A DNA stretch of 47,599 nucleotides. Origin: Rhodospirillaceae bacterium UBA6219. GTDB taxonomy: Bacteria > Pseudomonadota > Alphaproteobacteria > Rhodospirillales > Magnetospirillaceae. The DNA is taken from contig DISD01000067.1 in NCBI GenBank assembly GCA_002435715.1, positions 1-47,599 on the forward strand. Reading direction: 5' to 3'. Below the pieces are notes generated by a model. It saw nothing but the letters and a program-made list of their open reading frames with translations. It was not told the DNA's origin and did no database searches. Made by a program: the position numbers and the translations under genes. Shown one piece after another: positions 8,456 through 15,808 of this stretch. Each line of letters opens with the position of its first letter. Within the stretch, counting starts at the first letter, position 1.

Positions 8456-8480
8456 GGCCGTCTTGACGGACAAGACGGCC
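8456..8480 (-). terminator. Hairpin between adhC and fghA
   Basis: Perfect 10-bp inverted repeat (8456-8465 with 8471-8480) with a 5-nt loop starts 8 nt after the adhC stop. On the minus strand it is followed by TCTTTCGTTTCG, a weak T-rich tract. It may attenuate read-through from adhC into fghA or stabilise the adhC 3' end. Confidence 0.6.
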
Positions 8481-8487
8481 CCGGAAA

Positions 8488-9600
8488 TCAGTACAGGATG
8501 ACCGAGCGGATGGACTTGCCTTCGTGCATCAGGTCGAAGGCCTTGTTGATGTCGTCCAGCCCCATGGTGTGGGTGATGAAGGTATCCAGCTCGAAATCGC
8601 CGCGCATGTATTGTTCTACGATTTCAGGTAGTTCCGAACGCCCGCGCACGCCACCGAAGGCCGAGCCGCGCCACACCCGGCCGGTGACCAGTTGGAAGGG
8701 ACGGGTGCTGATTTCCTGCCCGGCGCCGGCCACACCGATGATCACCGATTCGCCCCAGCCCTTGTGACAGCATTCCAAGGCCGAACGCATGACGTTGACG
8801 TTGCCGATGCATTCAAACGAGTAATCGACGCCGCCATCGGTCATGTCCACCAGGACTTCTTGGATGGGACGGTCGAAATCCTTGGGATTGACGCATTCGG
8901 TGGCCCCCAGCTTGCGGGCGATGTCGAATTTGTCGGGATTGATGTCGATGCCGATGATGCGCGACGCCTTGGCCATGACCGCACCGATGATGGCCGACAG
9001 ACCGATACCGCCCAGGCCGAAAATGGCCACGGTGGCGCCGGGCTCGACCTTGGCGGTCTTCAGCACCGCGCCCATGCCGGTGGTGACGCCGCAGCCCAAC
9101 AGACAGATCTTTTCCAAGGGGGCTTCCTTGTTGACCTTGGCCAGGGCGATTTCCGGCAGCACGGTGTATTCGGAAAAGGTCGAGGTGCCCATGTAGTGGA
9201 AAATCTGCTTGCCGCGCGCGGTGAAGCGGGTGGTGCCGTCGGGCATCAATCCCTTGCCCTGGGTAGCGCGGATGGCCTGACACAGATTGGTCTTACCCGA
9301 CAGGCAGAACTTGCACTTGCCGCATTCGGGGGTATAGAGCGGGATCACATGATCGCCAACCGCCACCGAGGTGACGCCGGGGCCCACTTCCTCGACGATG
9401 CCGGCGCCTTCATGGCCCAGAATGGCGGGGAAAATACCTTCCGGGTCGTCGCCCGACAGAGTGAAGGCGTCGGTATGGCAGACACCGGTGGCCTTGATGC
9501 GCACCAGCACTTCGCCCTGTTTCGGGGGCGCGACCTCGACTTCTTCGATTTCCAAAGGCTTCCCGGCCGCCCAGGCGATGGCTGCGCGCGATTTGATCAT
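8488..9600 (-). CDS. adhC: S-(hydroxymethyl)glutathione dehydrogenase / class III alcohol dehydrogenase
   Basis: Zinc-dependent medium-chain dehydrogenase that oxidises S-hydroxymethylglutathione with NAD+. The catalytic zinc ligands are in GVCHTDAF and GHEGAG, and the structural zinc lobe is CGKCKFCLSGKTNLC. The Rossmann motif GLGGIGLS lies near residue 195. Length is 370, as expected for class III. The start at 9600 is preceded by AGGAG. The N-terminal MIKSRAAIAWAAGKPLEIEEV is characteristic. It is divergent from a LysR regulator across a 111-bp region with repeated dyads, which suggests regulation by that protein. Confidence 0.97.
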   Translation of the reverse strand: MIKSRAAIAWAAGKPLEIEEVEVAPPKQGEVLVRIKATGVCHTDAFTLSGDDPEGIFPAILGHEGAGIVEEVGPGVTSVAVGDHVIPLYTPECGKCKFCLSGKTNLCQAIRATQGKGLMPDGTTRFTARGKQIFHYMGTSTFSEYTVLPEIALAKVNKEAPLEKICLLGCGVTTGMGAVLKTAKVEPGATVAIFGLGGIGLSAIIGAVMAKASRIIGIDINPDKFDIARKLGATECVNPKDFDRPIQEVLVDMTDGGVDYSFECIGNVNVMRSALECCHKGWGESVIIGVAGAGQEISTRPFQLVTGRVWRGSAFGGVRGRSELPEIVEQYMRGDFELDTFITHTMGLDDINKAFDLMHEGKSIRSVILY

Positions 9601-9653
9601 GATGAAGGCTCCTAGAAAACAACGTCAGCCAGCTTAGCAAGGGAGAAAGGCTT

Positions 9654-9704
9654 GGATAATCCGACACTTTCTGCAAGGATTATTGCAAATATGGGATAAT
9701 CCGA
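9654..9704. promoter_or_regulatory. Repeated operator-like sites in the adhC/lysR intergenic region
   Basis: GGATAATCCGA occurs twice, at 9654-9664 and 9694-9704, 40 bp apart. Between them lies a 16-bp dyad TGCAA-N6-TTGCA at 9672-9687, whose centre contains GGATTA. A dyad with the T-N11-A geometry is typical of LysR-type operators. This points to the divergent LysR protein as regulator of adhC and itself; the assignment is inferred. Confidence 0.6.
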
Positions 9705-9711
9705 GGAAATC

Positions 9712-10602
9712 ATGAGTGGATGGAACGGCTTGGACGAGTTTCTGGCCGTGGCGGAAACCGGCAGTTTCACCTTGGCGGCGAAACGGCTGCGGCTGTCCCC
9801 CTCTCAGGTCAGCCGGGCGGTGGCGCAATTGGAAGAACGCCTGCAGGCGCGGTTGTTTTTCCGCACCACGCGGCGTGTCTCGCTGACCGAAACCGGGCAG
9901 ATTCTGTTGAACCACGGACAACGCCTGCAAGAGGAGCGCGACGAGGCTTTTCAGGCGGTGGGCGACGTACAGGACAGCCCGAAAGGCTTGTTGCGCATGA
10001 CCTGTTCGGTGGCTTACGGCGAACACTTCGTCATGCCTTTAATCAATGATTTCCTGGCATTACACCCGCAATTGAATGTGGATATGGAGCTGACCAATCG
10101 CACCGTCGATCTGGTCCACGAACGCTTCGATGTCGCCATCCGTCTGGGGCGGTTGACCGATTCCACCCTGGTCGCCACCCAGATCGCGCCCAGGCGTTTG
10201 TATCTGGTGGCGGCGCCGGCCTATCTGGAACATCGCGGTCGACCGCACAGCTTGTCGGAACTGTCCGACCACCGCTGTCTGGTGGGGACCAACGACACCT
10301 GGGCATTTCACGAACAGGGGCAGGAATGGGTGTTTCGGCCGCGCCCGTACTGGCGATGCAACAGCGGCTTTGCGGTTTTGGATGCTGCTTTGCGGGGCTT
10401 CGGACTGGCGCAATTGCCGGATTATTACGTCCGCGAACCCATGCGAAGCGGCCAATTGGTGACGCTGTTGGACGAATATCGCACGCCCAACCAAGGCGTT
10501 TGGGCGCTTTATCCGCAGCGGCGTTTTCTATCCACCAAGATACGCCAGGTCATCGATCATTTGAAAACAGGATTGGCGGCGCGCCCCGAATACCGGGATT
10601 GA
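9712..10602 (+). CDS. LysR-family transcriptional regulator
   Basis: 296 residues. The N-terminal winged helix-turn-helix is FLAVAETGSFTLAAKRLRLSPSQVSRAVAQLEERLQARLFFRTTRRVSLTETG, interrupted here only by citation; it spans residues 9-62. The remainder is the periplasmic-binding-like effector domain, ending near RQVIDHLKTGL. The ribosome site GAGGAAATC lies directly before ATG 9712. It is transcribed away from adhC. A role in formaldehyde or alcohol response is inferred from this position; the ligand is not visible from sequence. Confidence 0.93.
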   Translation: MSGWNGLDEFLAVAETGSFTLAAKRLRLSPSQVSRAVAQLEERLQARLFFRTTRRVSLTETGQILLNHGQRLQEERDEAFQAVGDVQDSPKGLLRMTCSVAYGEHFVMPLINDFLALHPQLNVDMELTNRTVDLVHERFDVAIRLGRLTDSTLVATQIAPRRLYLVAAPAYLEHRGRPHSLSELSDHRCLVGTNDTWAFHEQGQEWVFRPRPYWRCNSGFAVLDAALRGFGLAQLPDYYVREPMRSGQLVTLLDEYRTPNQGVWALYPQRRFLSTKIRQVIDHLKTGLAARPEYRD

Positions 10603-10630
10603 GATCGTATCCGTTGAATGTGCTTGTTGT

Positions 10631-11027
10631 TTAACGCCGACCGGCGAACAGAGTGACCAGGCATCCCACCGCCGCCAGGATTGCGTAGAAGATGGCGATT
10701 TGGAAAAGGCTGAACGTTCCCGACAATCTGCCGGCGATGAACGAGGGAAGTGCCGCCCCTGTATAGGACGTGGCGTAGATGACCGAGAACAGCCCGGCCC
10801 GTTCGTGGGGTTCAATTCCGTCAAGAAGCGCCCGAATGCTGCCGGTCAGGGTGGCGCCTTGGGCGGCCCCGGCCATGGTGCTTGCCATCAGGAACGGAAC
10901 GACCAAGGCGGCTTTCAGCGATGCCAAGACGCCCATGACCGCCAGGAAAAAAATGACCATTCCGCCCCGTTGTGCATTCAGCGGCGAGAAGCGGCCCGCC
11001 AACGAGCCGCCGATATTGACGATTTCA
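10631..11027 (-). pseudogene. MFS transporter, C-terminal remnant
   Basis: About 130 residues of a major facilitator protein remain, covering roughly the last four membrane helices (GGMVIFFLAVMGVLASLKAA, then VVPFLMASTMAGAAQGATLTG, then HERAGLFSVIYATSYTGAA and FYAILAAVGCLVTLF). A normal MFS protein has about 400 residues, so some two thirds are missing. The frame can be followed upstream to about 11027 (IVNIGGSLAGRFSPLN), where it is joined to a piece of an oxidoreductase gene in another frame. No start signal belongs to it. Confidence 0.8.
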
Positions 11028-11512
11028 CCCCGCCTTGTGGTGACTGACCGAGGCGAGCGAGACGATGTCGCCCAAAACGTCGCGCAGGGCTGTCAAAGTA
11101 TGCCCCATAGGAATGGTCAACATGGTCGCGCCGTTGCTTTGGTCCAGCAGATAGCCATAAGTCTCGACACTGCCAAGCGCGCCGCCACAATTGCCGCCCC
11201 AGGCGGTCAGGGTGGTGGACAAGACCTTTCCGACGTAACCGTCCGCGATCAATTGGCGCAGATACAGGATTTCCGGGGCGACCCGCGCCTGGGTGCCGAC
11301 AAATCCCCGAACATTGCTTTTGGCGGCCAGGGCGGCCAGTTCCCCGGCTTCGGCCAAGCCGTTACCCAGCGGCCATTCGGAGAACACATGCTTGCCGGCG
11401 GCGATGGCGGCTTTGATGATCTTCAGGTGGTGGGGCACCTTCACCGTGACCACCACCACGTCGATATCGGGCGAGGCAACCAATTCGTCGACGCTGGCGA
11501 AGGCGCTGCGGC
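11025..11512 (-). pseudogene. Gfo/Idh/MocA-family oxidoreductase, internal fragment
   Basis: The visible part begins at AFASVDELVASPDIDVVVVTV and continues through PHHLKIIKAAIAAGKHVFSEWPLG, the end of the NAD-binding domain with the catalytic-region EWPLG motif. It then enters the substrate domain up to VLGDIVSLASVSHHKAG, where it stops. The N-terminal GxGxxG part and about half of the C-terminal domain are missing. Both edges are junctions with pieces of other genes (MBL-fold upstream, MFS downstream), so this is a deletion relic. Confidence 0.8.
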
Positions 11513-11745
11513 TTGGTTTCGGTCAGATTGCCCCCAAACACCGACCAGAAAGTGGAATCGTCGGAAAACATCGGCGTCGGCAGCTGGTTACGGAATTCGC
11601 CGTCCACGTAATGGACAGAGGCCAGAACCTTGGCACTGCGCATCGCCGTCACCGACGGGCCGAATTTCGGATGTTGCACATAGGCCCAAGCGGCAAGGGC
11701 CAGGACCGCCGCAACCACCAACAGGGTCACAAGGATTTTCGCCAT
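11508..11745 (-). pseudogene. MBL-fold hydrolase-like protein, N-terminal fragment
   Basis: Starts at ATG 11745 with a membrane anchor or signal sequence (AKILVTLLVVAAVLALAAWA), followed by HPKFG and HYVDGEFRNQLPTPM. This is the N-terminal pattern I associate with periplasmic MBL-fold (RomA/UlaG-like) hydrolases; that family call is from memory and moderate. The frame holds to about TETKP near 11515 and then runs antisensically into the oxidoreductase fragment. The metal-binding domain is entirely missing. Confidence 0.6.
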
Positions 11746-11760
11746 GGATTTCTCCGTGTC

Positions 11761-11785
11761 GGGGCGGCGGGTCTTCCGCCGCCCC
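11761..11785 (-). terminator. Hairpin after the iron alcohol dehydrogenase gene
   Basis: Perfect 10-bp GC-only inverted repeat (11761-11770 with 11776-11785) and a 5-nt loop, starting 13 nt past the dehydrogenase stop. There is no T-run, so it is either a weak terminator or a 3' stabilising hairpin. Confidence 0.6.
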
Positions 11786-11798
11786 GCAGGGGGCGTGC

Positions 11799-12986
11799 TT
11801 ACAAAGCGGCCTTCAAAACGCCGACGATGTCGGCTTCCGACATGGCCGGGCGGGCCGGCAGCTTGCCGTTGCCGTCATTGATGATGCGCAGCGTTTCCTT
11901 GGCATAGGTTTCGATCAGGCTGCCGTCGATGCCCAGATCCGAGAACCGGGTGGGGCAACCGATGGATTTCAGGAATTGCTCGAAACGGTCGATCCCGGCC
12001 AAGGCGCAGTCCAAATCGTCCGAGCCCTTGGACTTCAGGCCAAAGATGCGTTCGGCGAATTGGACGAACTTGGCCGGGTTGGTCCGGGCGGCGAAACGCA
12101 TCCAGGCCGGATTGATGATGGCCAGGCCGGCGGCATGGGTGATGTCGTGATAGGCGGACACCGTGTGTTCGATCATATGGACGGGATACCCGCCGCTGGC
12201 CCCTGAACTGACCCAGCCGTTCAAGGCGACGGTGGCGGCCCATTGGATGTGGCTGCGGGCGTCCAGGTCTTCACCGTTGTCGATGGCCTTGGGGCCGTAT
12301 TCCATGGCGGTCAGGATGACGCCTTCGGCGAAGCGGTCCTGCAACGGGGTGTTGCCCGGACCGTTGAAATAGGCCTCGGTCACATGGGTGATCAAGTCGC
12401 AGACACCAAAGGCGGTCTGGTTCTGGGGTACGCTGATCGTCAGTTCCGGGTCCATCAGCGCCACCTTGGGATAAAGGCAGGCGGTGCTCATGAATGATTT
12501 TTCCGTGGTCTCGGAATTCGAGATCACGGCGCCGCAATTCATTTCCGAACCGGTGGCGGCCAGGGTCGGGACGGTGATCAGCGGCAGTGCCTCGGTGGGA
12601 ATGTGCACGTTGGGCTGGCCGTGATAGATCATGCCCCACGGATCGCCGTCGTAAAGGGCGGCCGCGGCGATGACCTTGGACGCGTCCATGACGCTGCCGC
12701 CGCCCAGGGCGACCACCACGTCGCACTTGTTTTCACGGGCCAGCGCCGCACCGCGCCGCACCGAGGAAATGCGCGGATTGGGTTCGATGCCGTCGCACAG
12801 GATCACCGCGACGCCGGCATCCTTCAGGCTTTGTACTGCCTTATCGAAAATGCCGCTGCGCTTGACGCTGCCGCCGCCGATGACCAGCAAGGCGCGGCTG
12901 CCGTATTGGCGCACGATCTCGCCCAGACGGGGCAAGGTGCCGGCGCCGAACACCACGCGGGTAGGGTTGCTGTATTCGAATTGCAT
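11799..12986 (-). CDS. Iron-containing (group III) alcohol dehydrogenase
   Basis: 395 residues and intact. NAD(P)-binding motif GGGSVMDASK lies at about 95-104, and ATGSEMN follows near 147. Metal ligands are the Asp and His of DLITHVTEAYF and the His pair in HMIEHTVSAYHDITHAAG. The protein resembles the YqhD/BdhA group, which reduces aldehydes with NADPH; the cofactor is inferred. ATG 12986 has AGGAG six bases upstream. It is the only undamaged gene of the minus-strand cluster, whose divergent AraC_N-type regulator is the usual partner of yqhD-like genes. It starts 17 nt after the stop of the broken CMD gene. Confidence 0.93.
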   Translation of the reverse strand: MQFEYSNPTRVVFGAGTLPRLGEIVRQYGSRALLVIGGGSVKRSGIFDKAVQSLKDAGVAVILCDGIEPNPRISSVRRGAALARENKCDVVVALGGGSVMDASKVIAAAALYDGDPWGMIYHGQPNVHIPTEALPLITVPTLAATGSEMNCGAVISNSETTEKSFMSTACLYPKVALMDPELTISVPQNQTAFGVCDLITHVTEAYFNGPGNTPLQDRFAEGVILTAMEYGPKAIDNGEDLDARSHIQWAATVALNGWVSSGASGGYPVHMIEHTVSAYHDITHAAGLAIINPAWMRFAARTNPAKFVQFAERIFGLKSKGSDDLDCALAGIDRFEQFLKSIGCPTRFSDLGIDGSLIETYAKETLRIINDGNGKLPARPAMSEADIVGVLKAAL

Positions 12987-13002
12987 GGTTTTCTCCTGTG
13001 GA

Positions 13003-13573
13003 TTACTTGCCGCGCGCGGCCAGAATTTCAGCCAGCAGCTTGGATGCAGCTTCGGCTTGGGACGCGCCGACCTTGGTTTTCAGCACGGCGATAAAGGACT
13101 GCATCTGCGGCGCGGTCAGACCGACATTCATGGCCGCCCCCAGGTGATAGCGAAGCTGGCCCGCCGTGCCGGTCATGCAGATGTTCCTTCAGGAAGGTGT
13201 CGGCGATGGGCGAGAATTTCTGCCACGCCGCCGGCGGCGGAATTTCGTCCAGGCCGGACAGTTTGGCGCGGATTTTGGCGCCGTATTCGTCGCGGTTCAG
13301 ATCGGCGGGGACGGGCGAAGCCTCTTTGCCCAAAGGATCGACGATGCCCTTGGCCAGGCGTTCTTCCAAAATAGCGGTCAGCGCCGACAGACCGTTCAGG
13401 CTGCGCGGAAAACCGGCATAGGCATACATCTGAACCAGGATTTCCTTGGTCTCGTTGATGCTGAGGCCTGCCTCCAGACCTTCCGCCAAGACGGGTTTCA
13501 ACTTGTCCAGATCACCGCTGGCGGTGAAGGCGGCAATGGGGATGATGGCTTGCTGTCGGACATCGAGTGTCAT
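13003..13573 (-). pseudogene. Carboxymuconolactone-decarboxylase-like protein, broken by internal deletion and 5' truncation
   Basis: From the ATG at 13573 the frame reads TLDVRQQAIIPIAAFTASGDLDKLKPV through PVPADLNRDEYGAKIRAKLSGLDEIPPP to DTFLKEHL near 13185. The homologous text then continues in a different frame from about 13176 (TGTAGQLRYHLGAAMNVGLT to LLAEILAARGK) and ends at TAA 13003. Roughly 20-25 residues, which in the family contain the catalytic Cys/His stretch before the ISALAAMTG-type motif, are missing at the junction. The signal peptide expected at the N-terminus is also absent. Non-functional by inspection. Confidence 0.8.
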
Positions 13574-13872
13574 GGCCAGCGCCATGCCAGTGGCGTTCGC
13601 CGGGCGCGATGCGGACCACGTCGCCGGGGCGGATAACTTCAATCGGGTGGCCTTCAAGCTGAACGCGCCCGGTTCCAGCGGTGACGATCAAAATCTGCCC
13701 CAAGGGGTGCTGGTGCCACGCGGTGCGCGCCCCCGGCTCGAAGGTCACGCTGCCCCCGGAAGCCCGGGCGTAGTCGGTGGCATCGAACAGCGGATCGACG
13801 CGGACCGATCCGGTGAACCAGTCGGCAGGGCCGGGGAAGGGGGGGCTGCGTGCCGTTGCGCTTGATGTCCAT
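13574..13872 (-). pseudogene. Cupin-domain protein, frameshifted and 3' truncated
   Basis: The gene begins at ATG 13872 (MDIKRNGTQPP) and then meets a run of seven C on the coding strand (plus-strand G 13839-13845). Removing one C restores GPADWFTGSVRVDPLFDATDYA and the cupin motifs GARTAWHQHPLGQILIVTAGTG and PGDVVRIAPGERHWHGA. The C-terminal part after HWHGA is missing and fused to the start of the CMD relic. In intact relatives of this arrangement a cupin gene commonly precedes a CMD gene. It may be a true mutation or a sequencing slip at the homopolymer. Confidence 0.8.
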
Positions 13873-14114
13873 GATGTGATCCTTTGCCTGGCGTCGGGTC
13901 TCTGCCCGGCGACAGGGTGGATCATAGGCGGCGGGGCAAAATGGCTGTTAGACCGTCCTTTCGGATTCTTGCCTGATCCTGTTCATGGGTGGAGGAACGT
14001 GTTGCGGTTGGCGATGGCATGGTGCTAGACCACGACAAGGCTGATCAGGCCAAGTTCTTAAAATAAAACGGTAACCTGCATCGCTGGGAACACCCGACCG
14101 AGCCCACCAGCTAT

Positions 14115-14873
14115 ATGATGGGGCCCAGTCTTTGCCTGATCGCCCAAGGGCGGAAGCGGGTGATCCTGGGCGAGGAAGCCTTCGTCTACGACGCCCACCA
14201 TTTCCTCATCACCTCGGTGGATTTGCCGATCGTCGCCAACATCATCGAGGCCAGCGCCGATCAGCCTTATCTGGGGCTCAGCCTGCTGTTGGACCTGCCG
14301 ATTCTGGGGCAAATGATGGTCAGCAACAATGTGGCCATGGACAAGAATGCCTCGGACCGCCTGGGCATCGCCGTCGAGGAATTGTCCCAGCCCATGCTGG
14401 ACGCCTTTGTCCGTCTGGTCGGGCTTCATGCCAATCCCCAGGACATCCCGATCCTGGCGCCGCTGATCAAACAGGAAATCTTTTATCGGCTGCTGGGCAG
14501 CAAACAGGGCTTCCGGCTGCGCCGCATGGTGTCCGCCGATACCCAAGGGTATCAGATCGCCCGCGCCATCGACTGGCTGAAGGACAATTTCACCGCCCCG
14601 GTCAAGGTCGAGGATTTGGCCGGCAGGGCCGGCATGAGCGCCTCGGCCTTTCACACTCATTTCCGGGCTGTGACGGCAATGAGCCCGCTGCAATATCAAA
14701 AGCGTATGCGCCTCAGTGAGGCGCGGCGGCTGATGCTGACCGAACGGGTGGACGCCTCGACCGCAGCATTCGAGGTCGGCTATGAAAGCCAGTCCCAGTT
14801 CAGCCGGGAATACAGCCGCATGTTCGGCGCCCCACCGCTGCGCGACATCAAGGCCTTGATGCTTGATTCATAG
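14115..14873 (+). CDS. AraC-family regulator (AraC_N type), probably 5' damaged
   Basis: 252 residues from ATG 14115. AraC_N domain: GPSLCLIAQGRKRVILGEEA, then DAHHFLITSVDLPIVANII and PYLGLSLLLDLP. The C-terminal double helix-turn-helix runs from YQIARAIDWLKDNFTAPVKV to FEVGYESQSQFSREYSRMFGAPPLRD. Relatives have about 300 residues. The same frame is legible upstream (ATG 14019, MVLDHDKADQAKFLK) but meets TAA at 14064 before LHRWEHPTEPTSYM, so the original start is cut off by a nonsense codon or small deletion. Translation from 14115 or 14118 would give a protein lacking the first strand(s). It is divergent from the decayed operon it presumably controlled. Confidence 0.8.
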   Translation: MMGPSLCLIAQGRKRVILGEEAFVYDAHHFLITSVDLPIVANIIEASADQPYLGLSLLLDLPILGQMMVSNNVAMDKNASDRLGIAVEELSQPMLDAFVRLVGLHANPQDIPILAPLIKQEIFYRLLGSKQGFRLRRMVSADTQGYQIARAIDWLKDNFTAPVKVEDLAGRAGMSASAFHTHFRAVTAMSPLQYQKRMRLSEARRLMLTERVDASTAAFEVGYESQSQFSREYSRMFGAPPLRDIKALMLDS

Positions 14874-14884
14874 TGCGGTGGAGT

Positions 14885-14908
14885 GGGCGGGCTCATCAGA
14901 GCCCGCCC
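14885..14908. terminator. Hairpin between convergent araC-type and SDR genes
   Basis: Perfect 10-bp inverted repeat (14885-14894 with 14899-14908) around ATCA, placed between two convergent stops. There is no long T-tract on either side. Confidence 0.65.
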
Positions 14909-14923
14909 TGATCCGGTTCCGAT

Positions 14924-15646
14924 TTACCAGGGCAGGGGGCCTTGATCGTTGACGAAGGTCCCGGTGGGACAATCGGCCCGCGTCGCCAGATCGATGGCGA
15001 TGGTCGCCGCCTGTTCCGTGGTGCGGGTCCCCATGAAGTTGGTCGCTTCGGTGGCGGTATAGCCGGGGCAGATGGCATTGACCTTGATGCCCTTGTCGGC
15101 CAGCTGCTCGGCATAGCTGACGGTCAGGGAATTGACCGCCGCCTTGGACGCCGCGTAAGTGGGCATCTTCTTGTCGGCATGGGGCCAGCTGGGATCGTGG
15201 CGCAAGCCGAAAGACGCCAGTTCCGACGACAGGTTGACGATGCGCGGGCTTTTGGACCCGGCCAGCAAGGGGATCATCGCCTCGGTCAGGCGCATGGTAC
15301 CGACGATGTTGACCGCGACACTCCGTTGGATCATCTCCATGGGGGTCAGGGTCGGGTCGTAATCCAGGCCGATCCCGGCATTGTTGATCAACACGTCCAG
15401 ATGTCCGTACTCACGCGTGATCAGCGCTGTGGCGGCAGCCACGCTGGCATCGCTGGTGGTATCCAATTGCAAGGGCCAGACCTGCAGCCCGGCCAATTGC
15501 AACGGGCCGGCAGCGGCTTCGCCCCGCGACACGTCACGGCAGCCCAACAGCACATGGCATCCCTTGCGCGCCAGTCCGGCGGCGATGGCTAGGCCGATGC
15601 CGCGATTGGCCCCACTGACCAAAGCAAGCGTGGAATTGGTTCCCAT
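14924..15646 (-). CDS. Short-chain dehydrogenase/reductase
   Basis: 240-residue SDR with all classical motifs: the nucleotide site SGANRGIG (about 14-21), NNAG (about 89), catalytic Ser in IVNLSSE and YAASK for Tyr/Lys. The Lys/Arg-less D in LQLDTTSD does not settle NAD against NADP. The pattern is close to carbonyl-reductase-like SDRs. ATG 15646 is preceded by GAGAGGA. Its promoter carries a SoxR-type box overlapping the spacer, so expression is probably induced by redox-active compounds through the divergent SoxR-like protein. The substrate is not identifiable. Confidence 0.92.
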   Translation of the reverse strand: MGTNSTLALVSGANRGIGLAIAAGLARKGCHVLLGCRDVSRGEAAAGPLQLAGLQVWPLQLDTTSDASVAAATALITREYGHLDVLINNAGIGLDYDPTLTPMEMIQRSVAVNIVGTMRLTEAMIPLLAGSKSPRIVNLSSELASFGLRHDPSWPHADKKMPTYAASKAAVNSLTVSYAEQLADKGIKVNAICPGYTATEATNFMGTRTTEQAATIAIDLATRADCPTGTFVNDQGPLPW

Positions 15647-15767
15647 TATTCTACGTCCTCTCTAAGCGCGGAGGCGTCCCCCGATGGCGGAAATGGGGCG
15701 TCGGCTCCGTGAAGATTGTCCTGGAAAAAGGCGATGCCAGGAGGCTTGCGCCAACAAGCCGACAGAC

Positions 15768-15798
15768 CTTATAAAACCTCAAGTGAACTTGAGGTCAA
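15768..15798 (-). promoter_or_regulatory. SoxR-type promoter of the SDR gene (19-bp spacer with perfect dyad)
   Basis: On the minus strand, -35 TTGACC (15798-15793) and -10 TATAAG (15773-15768) are separated by exactly 19 bp. Inside and just beyond lies the perfect dyad ACCTCAAGT-GA-ACTTGAGGT (15776-15795). It matches the CCTCAAGT...ACTTGAGG box of enterobacterial soxS. Over-long 19-bp spacing with the regulator sitting between the hexamers is the hallmark of MerR-family activation. Confidence 0.85.
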
Positions 15799-15808
15799 GG
15801 GGGTTTTC

